A DNA stretch of 64,000 nucleotides. It comes from Thalassia testudinum (lineage: Eukaryota > Streptophyta > Magnoliopsida > Alismatales > Hydrocharitaceae). Of this stretch, positions 32,038-43,949 are shown piece by piece. Where the stretch lies: contig JAZHRO010000022.1 of NCBI GenBank assembly GCA_037157565.1, forward strand, positions 1,860,001 through 1,924,000, given 5' to 3'. Below the pieces are notes generated by a model. The model did not search any database, had not been told where the DNA came from, and saw only the letters and a list, made by a program, of their open reading frames with translations. Position numbers and translations under genes: made by a program. The stretch's first letter is position 1; every line of letters begins with the position of its first letter.

Positions 32038-32584
32038 AATAAATGCACTGAAAGATCCCAAAACACTTAGGAAGAAGTAGAGAAGTAGAATAAACCGGGG
32101 AGATATACACTGGATTCACCCTTGTGTTGACCCTGTAAAAATAAAAGTAGGGAGAAAGCTATCGGTTGTAAAGATACACTTTTAGGCAGAATTCTCTTTT
32201 TAAGGTCACCTAGAGGCGTAGAAATCTGAAGTCTGTTTTTATTGCCAGTCAATAAGTCTATCACATTCACAATAAGATGCTTAGAACTTAGGGTTCTCAT
32301 CAAATCTTGGGTGAGTTGAATAGCCGTAGAAAGCTACTCTTAAACCCTAAAACTTGAAAATCTAAAAAAATTAGAAAAGAAGAAAAAGAGAAAAAGAAAT
32401 TTTCTTTGAATAAGGCAAGGGCTTGAGGCGGTCTGTATTTTGGTAGATACCCGGGCACTGTTGTGTCTTTGAAAGTTCAAATCTTAAGTAAACATTTTCT
32501 TAATGATTGAAAATAATTCATGCCCAAATAATCCAACCTAATTCTTTTATAAATAGCATATAGTTTTTGCTAGGGACTAGCAAA

Positions 32585-32601
32585 AGATAGGCATGGGGGT
32601 A
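32585..32601 (+). other. Polypurine tract, copy 1
   Basis: AGATAGGCATGGGGGTA immediately precedes the 3' LTR start TGATGTAAAC (32602). The Athila-like element has the equivalent AAGCATGGGGGTA. Confidence 0.85.
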
Positions 32602-34307
32602 TGATGTAAACATGTTTACACTACTTAAGATGTCTATTTATGCATGTTCTTAAGCATAGAATTGCATTGCATACTATAAATATTGCATAACATGCATCAT
32701 CTTGCATTTAGATTAGTTTGAATAAAATGGAGGTTAATTGTCTCCTTTTATGTTCAGGGATGGGGCAAACTTTTTATCGGGGCCTCAGATCAAAGATCCA
32801 ACCGTACAGATGTGATCAGGGTGACGATTGGAGTTCAACAACTCCAAGATCGCCCTAATCAGACGTCTGTAGCATCAGATAGAGATCGAGGAACCCTAGA
32901 AGATCAAGGGCCAAGATGGTATGAATCTGCACTTCAAATGACAAATCCGACCGCACGGATGGATTCGGATCGACGATCGCAGCATAACGACACGAAAATC
33001 GACTCAATCCGACAACCGTGGCACCATCTACATCATCTAGAAGATGGATGGCCAAGATGGTGCCACGTGGTGCCATCTTGGCCGCCCAAATCGGCCCAGT
33101 TGATCTTGAAGACCACCGTACCCTTCTACTGCATGTTAGATCTGGACCACACGATCGCGATCGAACGGCCATGGGCAGCCGCACCTTAAAACACCCAGGT
33201 GCCTATTTCCCCTCCGTAGCGCAGCGGATGGAGGCCTTATCGCGAGCAAGAGGCACAGGTCCGAAACCTCGCGAGCCTCAATTGAGCATAGGCGCTTGCG
33301 ATGGTACTATTTGGACCATCAGATCCTGGATGAGTGGCTGCGAGGGCGAAGACGTGGCGCGCTCAGGGACTGCGCTGCGCGGACGCGCGATTTCACGCAG
33401 AGGCACGATCAAATGAGGTGCGGCAGTTATCAAATCTCAGCCATTCGATCTCGCGATCGAATGGCCGTGATTTGATGAACGTGAAGAGGCGTTGAGCGTG
33501 CAAAAGACGGGCGGGCGGCACACGTCACCCACAATGGGGCTTTAGCGACGGTTTTATCCGTCACTAAAGACCCCTTATTTAATGTTTTGAGGTTTAAATG
33601 ACCAAATTGCCCTCACTCCTTGCAACTATAAACGGAGTCCCCCTCCACACGAAATTCTGATCCCTTCCTTCTCTTCTCTCCCTCTCCAAAGCTCAAGAGA
33701 AGCTTGTCCCACACCCAAGATGCTCCTCACGAGATAAAGTCAAATTTTCGCTCTCATTTCCGAAGTGGATCCCGCGACGACGATGACATGCTGCCCCGTT
33801 CTCGTTCCTCCTACTTCAACCTCCTTCTTCCCACTCTATCCTCCTTTGTCCAAGCGGAGTCTCGTCTGGCTCGTCCTCCAAGCGATCGTCGAGGAGGATA
33901 ACTTCTCTCTCCCATTCTTCTTTACAGCTTTCTAGAGTAGAATTTTCCTGCTTTCTAGAGTAGAATTTTCCTGCTTTCTAATGTAGCTGATTTCTCGCTT
34001 TTTAGTGTAATTCTTCTATGGTTTTATTGTATAAACATTTTGAATTATTGAATGCATGTTCTCTCTCTCTCTCTTGTTTATTCTGATTGTTAATATGGCT
34101 TCATTGTAATTACATCGCTTTACTTTTCACAAAAATTCTAAAAAAATATAATTGCAAATATAGATCGACGTAGCCTCCCTGAGTTCGAGCCGGGATTTCT
34201 ATTCTGGTATAAATTTTATTTGTTGAACACGAGTTCTTCGCTTTCACACTACAACGACAGGTTTTTCAAAACCAAACACGTTAGCGTAGCAATTCGTAGC
34301 TTCAACA
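32602..34307 (+). repeat. 3' LTR of non-autonomous copy 1
   Basis: 1706 bp, same ends as the 5' LTR. It contains a hairpin at about 33439-33468 (GCCATTCGATC / GATCGAATGGC) that is missing from the 5' LTR, a TATA-like CTATAAAC near 33627, and the box CCTCCCTGAGTTCGAGCC near 34169. Confidence 0.93.
33217..33268 (+). other. tRNA-like A-box/B-box module, copy 1 3' LTR
   Basis: TAGCGCAGCGG (33217-33227) and GGTCCGAAACC (33258-33268), 41 nt start to start. About 360 bp upstream of a TATA-like CTATAAAC. Confidence 0.55.
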
Positions 34308-34312
34308 CTACC

Positions 34313-34700
34313 ATACCAAGTAACGCCTGCAAATGGCTCTTGTCCTAGACAGTAAATGCCATTCTCCTCTGTACCTCTGATAACAATGTTCCTAGTGAGC
34401 TTGTCCTGGACAACATATCTGACATCATCGATGATCACTCTACGGTTGAGATCATTCATGATCCTACTCACGAACAATAGGCTAAGCGGGAATTCTGGCA
34501 TGTGTAACGCGCCAGACAATTTCAACCTGGGGGTCACGGACACCTCCCCCTTACCCCTCACTGGGGTGTGTCTACCATCAGCTACCTGTACAGTCCTCCC
34601 TAGAGGAATGGACTGTAGTGAGAGGAAATAGGTTGGATCACCGCACAGATGCTGTGATGCACCAGAGTCGATTATCCACCCTGCTCCATGGTGGTTCCTA
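34313..34700 (-). pseudogene. Copia protease and GAG-pre-integrase (5' part)
   Basis: On the minus strand WIIDSGASQHLCGDPTYF carries the protease Asp (codon 34667-34669). The frame continues through VRGKGEVSVTPRLKLSGALH and LIVSRIMN-like FVSRIMNDLNRRVIIDD to GIYCLGQEPFAGV, the GAG-pre-integrase linker. It is cut at 34312 by the non-autonomous element and resumes at 26704. Upstream to the 5' LTR (34700-35552) there is only G/C-rich leader-like DNA with short open frames and no recognisable gag or zinc knuckle, so the gag appears deleted or unrecognisably decayed. Confidence 0.85.
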
Positions 34701-35552
34701 TACTACTCTTAGTACACTATACTCACATACTCTACCATCAATGTCAAACATACCACACCAGAGAAACAAGGACACAGATCTAAATCCCTGCATCAAACAT
34801 CAATTGTCGGGGAATACACACCCCATAATTGGACCACAAGATCAAAGGAAGTCATACCGTACATAGGAAGGTTCTTGATTCAAGACTTCAACCCCAAAAG
34901 ACTCAAGAACCTTCCTACGAACTTCTGGCGGTAAAGAATCCCTTCTCCAACGGTTTGGACGGCGATAAGAAGAGCCGGTGGCAACAACTAGGTGTGGCCC
35001 ACTACTGCAGCACACACAGTAAGATGCAGCGGTGCACTACAGCAGCAGGCACGTGAATGCCGGTGAGGGTGGCAGGTGAGGGTTTCCCTCCGAGTAAGCT
35101 TACACCCCCTGGGAATTTCGCCAAAGCTAACATTCTTTCTAGTCTCTTTCTGAATCGTAGGGACATAATCAGGAATTGTCGTGTGTTGTTCGTTGGCACT
35201 CCAGTCATTGTTTGCTCCAATTGTCAGCAGTAGTGGACGACACGATGTGTGCTACTCTAGTTGTAAGCAGTGGCGACCACTGCAGGCAACTCCGATCGGG
35301 TGCAGCAGCGGCGAGACTAGCTCCGGTCGTGTGCTACAGGCACTGAAGGCGTCGACGACCTATTGTAGCAATTGGTGCTACAAGCTCTGAGGCATTGGAG
35401 GCGATGGTGGCGGCCTTCCGTGTCGCTGCTGTGGCAGCAAGGCGGTGCTGGCGTTGCCTCCTATGGTTGCGGTGGCATCCGACGGTGACAACCACGGCGG
35501 TGGGGGGCTTGAGGTAGGGTTAGGGTTTCTTCTTTGGTGGAGTCCCCAACTT

Positions 35553-35567
35553 GGCTCTCTGATACCA
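35553..35567 (-). other. Primer-binding site of the short-LTR copia element
   Basis: Minus strand TGGTATCAGAGAGCC, directly abutting the 5' LTR. tRNA-iMet type. Confidence 0.88.
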
Positions 35568-35700
35568 AGTTGAAGAAAAGAATGTGTTGTTTCATTATGG
35601 GAGCCCTACACCTCTTTATCAAGGGAAGAGGTGTGGGAAAATAACATCATGCTTCAAAAGAAATAAAGACAAAATAAATATAACATCACCATCTTTAATA
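35568..35700 (-). repeat. 5' LTR of the short-LTR copia element
   Basis: 133 bp, matches 23757-23891. The terminal TG (minus strand) has become TA at 35699-35700. The target duplication ATAAC follows at 35701-35705. Confidence 0.88.
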
Positions 35701-35705
35701 ATAAC

Positions 35706-37072
35706 GTTACAACAAAGCTTAGATACCACTAACATGCTTTGCATTAAGAAGTCAAAACAATCAGTTATGTTGGTTACGAAAGCCCACCTACCAATAACCA
35801 TCAACAAAAGAAGCCTTCTCAGCAAAACTTTCAACAAAAATCAAGTACGAACTTGCCCTTCGTTTATGTCTCGCAAAAGTCAACGACAATAAGCTGCTAC
35901 TATCCGCAACAAAGTGATATTTGTATAAATAGATCAGGATTTCATTTCTTAAGAACATTCAAATCATTTAGATGAAATACCATCACTCTTTCAACAAACA
36001 CTTGGAAGAACTGTCAACATGCGGATCACCAGACAAGCCTTGCTATCAACATTCACATAACCATTTCAATCCCAATTTCCTACAATATTTTCATTTAAAT
36101 TGGAAGAAATTTTCGATCAAGATATATACATGTTGTCCAAATGTGAGAGAGACAGTACACAAAGATCCAACAACCTCTAGGTGAAGCACCTCCAAACCCA
36201 AAAGGAATCAAATTTCCCTAGTTTGTCAAGGCAGAGCAACATATCCAGTGACAATAATATCTTCTTTGAATGTAACTAGAAATTTCTCAAGAAAGAGAAC
36301 ATACCCTTCGAAGCAGTTCCTTCCTCTTTCTTGTTGTCCAGTAGCAAACACACCACGATAACGACAAATGCGAACCCCATGGATGGAACCCCATGTGTTT
36401 TATAGGGAATGCACCACTGCTTCGCCATTACTCTCCTCCAACCATCAAGAGTAATGGCGGAGGATGCGAACAACAACAAGAACTGGCCATCACCGATAGG
36501 AAGAACCAACTCGTTGTCCACTAGAAAAAGGAGTGATCCATCCTTCGAGAATGATGGAAATGGCCATAGAAGAAACAACTCGCTTGGATTTATGAAGAAG
36601 CAAGCAGATAAATAGCAAGTAGATCTAAAAAGGTGAAAAAACATTGATGGCAACTCGATGAAGCACCATCATGGCCGAAGGTCGTCCAGCTTTATCACGG
36701 AAAGTGAAGGCACTAGGGTTAGGGCTTCCGCTTGCGCCAATGAGAGGATGTCCTTTCACCCAAGAAGACGAGTGAGGACAATGAGCACAAAGCCAACAGG
36801 ATGCCCTTTAACTCACCAATTACAAGGGCATCTTCGTCCGTTCACAATTTGCTATAGTACCCGCAAGCAGGATAGAAACGAGGGATGGTTCCATCCAACC
36901 CTCCCCTCTGTGTCCCCAGAACCCGGGTTTATGGGTGCAAACTTGGTTTGGCATAAAGCCGAGTTTGCGTTGCCAAACGTAGGATACCACTCGCACTCCC
37001 TATAAACAAACAATACCTCAATCATGGCCTTCATGGTCTTCCTCCCTCCCTCCAATTGGTATCTACCCATTG
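35706..37072. other. Unassigned locus DNA between insertions
   Basis: Before insertion of the copia element this joined 21161-23751, and before insertion of copy 2 it joined 58291 onward. There is no convincing gene. Short frames on both strands lack family motifs. A perfect 12-bp hairpin lies at 36423-36459, and inverted-repeat-like 'gccgagtttgcgttgccaaac' words lie near 36958. It may be remnants of an old gene flank or DNA transposon; I cannot say which. Confidence 0.4.
36423..36459. other. Perfect 12-bp inverted repeat
   Basis: CGCCATTACTCT (36423-36434) and AGAGTAATGGCG (36448-36459) flank a 13-nt loop. No transposon ends are recognised around it. Confidence 0.7.
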
Positions 37073-37077
37073 ATACC

Positions 37078-40000
37078 TAATGAGCGAGATTTTGTATGTG
37101 CAAAAGATTTAGTTAAAAACCCATCGTTGTAGTTACATAAAAATCCGCTATCAGATACATTTTATCAAAACTCAAAGTGAGTCCCGGGTCGAATACAAGA
37201 AGGCGAATGTTTAATTAAAATCACATTTATTGTCACGAAGCAGAGTAGCTGGTTGAAATTAATCGACGCTAGCTATTCTACTTAAAGAATAAATAATAGA
37301 AAAGAGAGAATAATACAGAGAAAGAGAAAATAGGGAGAGAATGGACAAATATTTTATAACCATAGTAGCATGTTCATTACATCTATTTGCTACAACTAGA
37401 AAATGATAAAAAGATAGGGATGAGAAAATTCTCCTCGACGACTACTTGGAGGACGAGCCGTGTTGACGGAATGCCCAAAGAGGGTGGTGAGATGCTGGAT
37501 GAGGGAGAACGGAGCTGGAGGATGGAGGATGAAACAAGGTGGCATCGTAGGGGGATCCACTCCCCGAATGGCAACGAGAGGACAATGACGGTCGCTCCAC
37601 GAATGGGGGTGAGAAGATGGAAAAATTATGTTTAAGACTCTAGTGGAGTATCCCGAGTATGGGACTAGCTCTTTAGAGCTTTGGAGAGGGTGAGGGGAGA
37701 AGAGAAGGGATAATGAAATGTGTGGTAGGGGTGGTCCTTTTATAGGTGAGGTTTGAGGGAAAAAAGGACATTTTAAGCTTTAAAAGAATTAACTCAGGGT
37801 CTTTAGTGGCAGATGCGAGCGTTGCTGAAGGTAAATGTCGGTGAAGACGCGCACTCCATCTCCGCTACTCGCTTTGCATCCAACGGCTCTCCCATGGCCA
37901 CGTCAGCGGCTTCTCGCCTTCAAGCATTCACCGCCTCATAGCGCCAACCCATCTCAACCGTCCGATCATTCGATTAGACGGCTTAGATCACGCATTTGAT
38001 GGCATGTCATCACGAGCGTGTGGCACGATCAACATCCGGCACACGAGAAGGTGCTACGTCACTACTGCATCGGTCATTCGCACTGCATCCAATGATTCAA
38101 TTTCGACGTGAGCGGGTACGCTGTGGATTTACCCTTGCTTGGATATAAGGTGCTTCACCAATGAGCTATCCCACTGGATTGTCGAGAAGACACATTATGG
38201 CTCAATCGCTCACAACTATTGGATGAAGATCCAATGGCCATGAGTGCACGATGGAGTCTTCTTGAGGCGGCATTGCAGCTCGGCTAGAATGCATCTCAGC
38301 CGTTGGATGGCGATCCAACAGTTGAGATCACACTATGAATTTTCCCTTTAGGATAAAGGGCGTAGTTGCAGCTTTGGGCGGCCTAAATGATGCGACATGG
38401 CTTCATTTAGGTCGTCCATCATCAAATGCTTGTAGATGGTGCCATAGATGTCGGATTTGGTCGATTTTTGCATTGTTGGGTTGCGATCGTCGATCCGAAC
38501 CCATCCGTGTGGTTGGATTTGTCATTTGAGGTATGAATTTGCACCACCTTGACTCTTGATCTCTGATTTTTCTCGGACTACATCTGATGCTACAAAGATT
38601 CAATCAGGGTGATCTTGGAGGCGTTAAACTCCGATTGTTGCCCTAATCAGATCTGTACGGTTGGATCTTCAATCTGAGGCCCCAAAATGATGTCTCCTTG
38701 TCCGCTAGCCACAAAAAGGGTAAATTACTATACAATTTATAGAAATTAACCTAAATGCATGATGATGCATGCTATGTAATATTTATAATGCATGATGCTT
38801 CTATGACACTAGGTGTAATGTCCCAAAATCCAAGTTTTGAGTCTTTTAAAGTGGTTTGGGTCAGTTCAAACCTGAAAACCCGGTCAGGGTTTGGTGCTAG
38901 TGTCAGAACCCTCTTAATTTCCAAAGAATAGTGTATTTTGAGTACAACCCTAGTCAAACCTTGTCAAAAGGGTTCCATATATGATATCATTGTATTCCTC
39001 TCGTCGCAGAATTTCTGGTGATGCTTATTTCGCATGATTTCGAGGTGTATTGCTCAAGTTAGGGTCAAAAGAAGTCACCTGGGACCTAAATGAAGGTAAA
39101 CCCAACCCTAAGGGCATTTTAGGTATTTCACCCACCTAAACCTGCTCACAACCGCCTCTAAGGCCTATTTAAGGACCCTTTGGGTCCCTTGGGTCATCAT
39201 AGCCTCCAACTCTCTCAAATCAGGAGAGAAAGAAAGAAGAAAAACCTTCTCCAAAAATAAAAAAATATTTTTCGAGGACCCAGGTGCGAATCTGCAAAAC
39301 CTGGGGTCCCTACTGTAAAATTTGCAAGTGCCTAGGTGCAAGCATGTAGACGCAAGTGCACGGGAGAGCGTAGGAGCATGGGCACGAGTGTGCGGGCATG
39401 CGCGTACGCGAGCAAGTCGGGTGGCATGTGTGAGGGCAGTTCAATCCGACTCTAGACCCGTTGGCGCTTTTTTGACCGGTTCAAGGCCTTCTCGACCTCA
39501 AATTTCGAAAAATAAGGTACCGTTGGAATTGTATCGACACGTACTATGTGTTGGTATTATGTATTTCAACTTTTGAGTTCATTATACATATTGAAATATT
39601 AGAAACATAATTAGGTGTCTCCAACCCCATCCTGGGTCTGATTGAACCAGGTCTTCTTCCCAGTGCATCTGTGGATCTTGAGGTAGACATAGAGATTGTT
39701 TCTTGACCTAGTGCGCATGGTTCAGAGTCACCATGATGCTTCAGTGACCTTTGGTAGAGTAGTCTATCCCTCTTTTCAATCCAACCGATCTTTCAAGTAA
39801 TTGAGAACCCAGCTTGTGTGAGTTCCGTGTATACTGCCTTGATCCGCGTGCGTTCCCCTTTTGCTGAGTTAAGACCCTCCGATGTTTCCTGATTTCTGGC
39901 ACTATAAATAATGACAAAAATGGATTTACATGAATAATAATGAATTAGCAAGTATATACACCCTTGTTATCGTATGCATGAAAAGAAACCCATTTTCCAT

Positions 40001-41221
40001 AAAACAAGTTCTAATATCTTTAAAACTGTCTAAATAGTTTGGAACCTCTGGTAAAGATGAGATTTCTAATGAATGAATAAATTGGAAAATAATATGAGAA
40101 ACTGTTATCCCTGGAATTAGTAATACGAAATTACTAAGGAGTATCGAAATTGACAAGATAAGGAATACAGTTATCTGGAAATGGGATCAATAATATGATG
40201 GATATGTTGGGAAAATAAAAGGATTAGATAACTAGTTTCAACCCCACTACTTGCTAGGATTTCGGTCGTAGCTTTAGGTCTTTTAGATTAGGTTAAGGGG
40301 CTGGTTTAGGGAGTTACTGGTCTTCCTACGACTCTTTGGTTAGGCTTAGCAGCTAATTGGGATAGCGGATTTGTAGGGCTTGAGGTTTGGAGCAGTTCTT
40401 TTGGCTGGAGAGTGGGTCATTGGTTATCTGTAGTTCAGTGTACAAAGCGCTTATACGTGTTCACACTACACGACGTTGCCGCCACTCCTTTCCGAGATGA
40501 CCCCAGGGTGACAGAGCGTGGCGACTCGATGGATATAAGCAACCCCCCCTACCAAGAGGGTGTCTTATATCGATCTTGCACTACGGGAAGTTACACGAGA
40601 TTGTCTCGTGCCTAAGACGTTGATTAACAGTTTGAGAACAATAAGAATATGGGCAAACTGCATAAAAGAAACTAGATATAAAATAGATTGTAAATAGATG
40701 AACTATCAAGATAGTGCCCTTTTACTGTTCTCCATTACTTTAGTTACTGGTTTAGTTGTACTACTCTACTCAGTTTTCATTGACGTTTATCTCGGCTTCT
40801 GTATTCAGGTGTTGCTAAGTAGTCAGGTGCCGCAACTGCTGCTGGTCAGACTTCAACTGAACCGGGTCCTATCTGAAGAGACAGTCTATACTGAGCCGGT
40901 GGCTCATAGTTGTAGTTCCTTTTTGCTAGTAGAAGTTTATTTCTTGTCTTTTGGATAACTATATGAACTCTAATTTTATTCTGTTCTAGGAGAATTTTGC
41001 TTTTATTGTCAGCACTTTTGTTTCCTTCATTTAATGCTTTGTGAATGAATGTTGTCTATTAATGTTTTATGACTTTATGTTGGGTGACTGTGATCTTGTG
41101 GATTTTCGTGTTAGTTGTTAGCATAAGGTGACTCGGGCCTCATCAGTTGGCAAGAGTTGAGTCGTCGCACTAGGAACATGCATAAATAGACATTTTAAGC
41201 TAATTAGATGTGTGCACATTA
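37078..41221 (-). repeat. 3' LTR of non-autonomous copy 2, interrupted
   Basis: It starts 'taatgagcgagattttg' (a mutated TGATGAGC) and ends 'gatgtgtgcacatta'. About 1.78 kb without the nested 38814-41169. A TATA-like CTATAAAAGG lies on the minus strand near 37735-37744. An A-box-like TAGCTCATTGG (minus, 38168-38158) is kept, but the B-box part present in the 5' LTR is deleted. Confidence 0.88.
38814..41169 (+). mobile_element. Chromovirus-type solo LTR, third subfamily
   Basis: TGTAATGTCCCAAAATCC...GAGTCGTCGCA with a perfect target duplication CTAGG (38809-38813 and 41170-41174). At 2356 bp it has no coding sequence. Its 3' part ('ctactctactcagttttcat' followed by 'ttcaggtgttgctaagtagt', about 40765-40825) matches the equivalent block in the Tekay-like LTRs at 5650-5725, 17275-17345 and 18905-18975, which gives plus orientation and family. 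It lacks the GACGTC arrays. Confidence 0.88.
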
Positions 41222-41784
41222 CACCCTCATGCCTACCTTTTGCTAGTTCGTAGCAAAACTACATGCTATTTATAAAAGAATTAAAATAAAATTACTTGGG
41301 TAATAGTTATTTCTCAACACTAAGAAATTTCTACTAAAGACTTGAACTACAGAGACTCAATAGCATCCGGGTGTCCGCCAAAATGCAGCCTGCCCAAGCC
41401 CTCGCCTTATTCAAAAGCAAATATATCTCTTTCTTTTTCTTCTTTTCTAATTTTTGTGGATTTTTGAGTTTAGAGTTTCGGGAAGCTTGCTACAGTTGCC
41501 CAGCCCACCCAAGGTTCAAAAAGAACTCTAAGTTCTAAGCATCATTTTGTGACTATGATAGACTCATTGATTGGCAATCAAAACGGACTTCAGGTTTCTA
41601 CAAACCCTAGGTGACCCCTATGAAGAATTTCTGCCTAAAGGTATATATATCTGATTGGTAGCTTTCTCCCTACTTTTTATTTTTATGGGGTCAACACAAG
41701 GATAAACTCAGTGTATATCTCCCCGACTTATTCTACTTCCCTGCTTCTTCTTAAGTGTTTGGAATTAAATGTTCATTTTGTGAA

Positions 41785-42038
41785 CTAGGTTCTGGACAAC
41801 TGGCCAATGGGGCATCAAACTCACGGCAACTTACCAGCTATACTCATGCGGTGAAGTGTGGCTTATTTATTTATTTTCTTATTTTTTGTTTCTCCATTTT
41901 TTTTTCTTTTCTTCCTAAGTAGGTGGCTTCCTTAATCTAAGATTTACCTAAAGGCAGCAGAAAGAGAATGGTTGTGGCTGAGCTCTAAACCATCGGCTAA
42001 TGGGCTGTTACCCATGTCAACTTGTCAGCCATACCACC
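41785..42038 (-). other. Duplicated ~55-bp 3' UTR block, copy 2
   Basis: Minus-strand doublet at about 42038-41976 and 41844-41785, the same block as in copy 1 and the Athila-like element (GTAACAGCCCATT core, then GTTGTCCAGA-type end). The first copy is more decayed (GGTTTAGAGCTCAG). Confidence 0.8.
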
Positions 42039-42722
42039 TTAGAAGGTTCATTACCTACCCAATTTCCATTAAAACTGTTGAAAAGTGAGTCAGTGCACAT
42101 AGTGTGTAGATGCTTAGGCTATAAGTCCTCTCAAATCAGAGGACGAGTTGATAAGTTGTGTACTTATTAACCCAACTTTTTTAACCAATTAAAAATGAAA
42201 TTTTCAAATGGAAAGGACTCAAGAGTCAAGTCCACATTTTAGTGGACATCTGGGCTGATTAAACTCGAAGACCTGAAGAATCTAAGTGTTCATGTCTTAT
42301 TGTATCATTTCCTATAGTTGACAAATTTCTAATAACGAAGTTCTCTTTTCCTAATTCAAAATTTTTTTAAAAGAATTTACAAAGCTAACAAAATGATTCA
42401 AAGATGGATATCCACCCCCTCATGCCTATCTAATGCAATGTCATCATTGTATTAAAAAGACATGAAAAAGAGTGGAATACAGATGAAATCACCTGAATTT
42501 TGTGATTACATGGTCAACTCTGAAATGAAAATAGAGTGTATACGTGCTAAATTTATTACCTTCAACTATGCATACTATACAAACAAAGAAGAAATTAAGA
42601 ATTCACAGGTGTAAGTCAAGATCAAAATAAGATAAATTTTATGACCCACAAGGAGAAGATGTCCAGATGCGAATGAGGTTGTGATGCAGATCCATGCCCA
42701 ACGGTCGAGTGGTTCTAAGGTT

Positions 42723-43944
42723 CTAGATAAAAATTACCCAAAACCTGAGATCATTATGCAAGTGGGGCCGAGCCTGTGGTTTGTGAGGATGCAACCCAAG
42801 TCCAAAAAGTCGAACAATAAGAAAATTTGTGTCAAAAAGATAATAAGTTAATTTATGCTTGGGTTGAACATCCTCAAAGCTGAAAATGTCATAAGGGTCC
42901 TTGTAGAAGGTTGGTGGTTTCAGACATATAGGAACCCTTAGAATCAGACTTCTGCTTTCCCCGGAATTGGCTTCCCAAACCTTCATTTCTAGATTCCTAT
43001 CCTCCATAATCAAAGTTTCCAGGACCTCGAAAGTGTTATCAACACCATCTAAAATACCCAATTCCAAAATTTGTGGCTTAATCAGAATTGACTTGGGTTT
43101 GGTAATTTCAAGAAGATAGTTATCATTATGCTTAACGGGGTGTGATTGAGGAATGAGGCTATGAATTGAATCTTTTATGAAATCAGGATTTGAATTCTCC
43201 ATGCTAGCCCTAGTGGGATCACAATCCTCAATTATTAGGCTATGAAATGATCCATCATACTTCTCAAGCCTGTATATCTCACTAAAATTATCTTCCTCAA
43301 ACTCAGGTGAGACTTCACATAAAGATTCTTCACCTTTAGAATCAAAGAATTCCCTATCCACATTTATATATGTCTCAAAATCATCTATCATTTCCTAATC
43401 CATGGAGACATACTTTTCCTCATACCCTGGTTCAGGGATATCAGGTGAAAAAATTTATTCTTCCTCAATTGGTTGCTTTAGAACAACCTGGTCATCCCTA
43501 GTCTCAAAAATGTGTTCTCCCCTACAGATGCCTGAGTGGGTTTTGACATTGGCTCCCCTGAAGGGGGTTCATCTTGGGAATCATCCTAAGATTGGACCAG
43601 AGCAATCACAAATTTCATCCACAACCTTGACAATTTCCCAAGTAAGAACTCACCTGGGTCCTTATCCTTAACATCTTGGAGCCAATCTAATAAATATTTT
43701 TTAAGATCATCAATCATTTGTATCAGAGGCCCCAATTCTTCAGTGCAAGGTGTTGGTTGAGCTTCTGAAGATTGAATGATATTCCTTAAGTTAGACAACA
43801 CTCAATCTTGGACCTAGTTCACTTCAACCAAATGGTTTGATTCAAGGTTGGGTGGGTTTGAGTTTAGTCCAGGGGAGTCAAGAAGTTGAGGTTCTTGGGG
43901 TCCTCCCTGATAGTAGGGCATTTCGGGTTGTTCATAGAGGGGTG
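42723..43944 (-). pseudogene. Unfamiliar retroelement ORF, copy 2, C-terminal part
   Basis: Immediately after the Athila insertion the minus strand encodes SPPLYEQPEMPYYQGG, the continuation of the N-terminal part at 54874-55187. Then come MLSNLRNIIQSSEAQPTPC and DLKKYLLDWLQDVKDKDPGE (43801-43586), a frame break near 43500, stops near 43470 and 43393, and a 222-codon open frame (43391-42723). That frame has FFDSKGEESLCEVSPEFEE, EITKPKSILIKPQILELG, EDVQPKHKL, LGLHPHKPQARPHLHND and FRFWVIFI. These align with copy 1 across the whole length, including the acidic region and the conserved C-terminus. Conservation at protein level between copies with unrelated-looking LTRs suggests past selection. 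No known domain is recognised. Confidence 0.75.
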
Positions 43945-43949
43945 GTGAC

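Larger units (their letters stand above)
26710..34307 (+). mobile_element. Non-autonomous Tat/Athila-related LTR element, copy 1
   Basis: It is flanked by a perfect target duplication CTACC (26705-26709 and 34308-34312) and inserted in the copia GAG-pre-integrase region. LTRs of 1656 and 1706 bp begin TGATGTAAACATG and end GTAGCTTCAACA. It has a primer site complementary to tRNA-Asp (28369-28385) and a polypurine tract AGGCATGGGGGTA. The 4.2 kb interior encodes no gag, protease, RT, RNase H or integrase that I can recognise, only an unfamiliar ORF (29537 to about 31060). A second member with the same ORF lies on the minus strand at 37078-58285. Shared cis sequences tie it to the Athila-like element 43950-54868. 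Confidence 0.92.
23757..35700 (-). mobile_element. Ty1-copia element with short LTRs, interrupted
   Basis: LTRs at 23757-23891 and 35568-35700 are about 135 and 133 bp and nearly alike ('ggagccctacacctcttt' in both). A target duplication ATAAC lies at 23752-23756 and 35701-35705. The primer site for tRNA-iMet abuts the right LTR, so the element is on the minus strand. Pol order is protease, GAG-pre-integrase, integrase, RT, RNase H, as in copia. A 7.6 kb element inserted at 26705-26709, leaving about 4.3 kb of copia sequence. A recognisable gag is missing. The LTR ends as written are TG...CT rather than TG...CA, and the 5' LTR start has drifted (TA for TG). Confidence 0.92.

Noticed and set aside
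36658..37005. 115-codon plus-strand frame
   Set aside because: No recognised domain, overlapped by frames on the other strand, and no homologous context.
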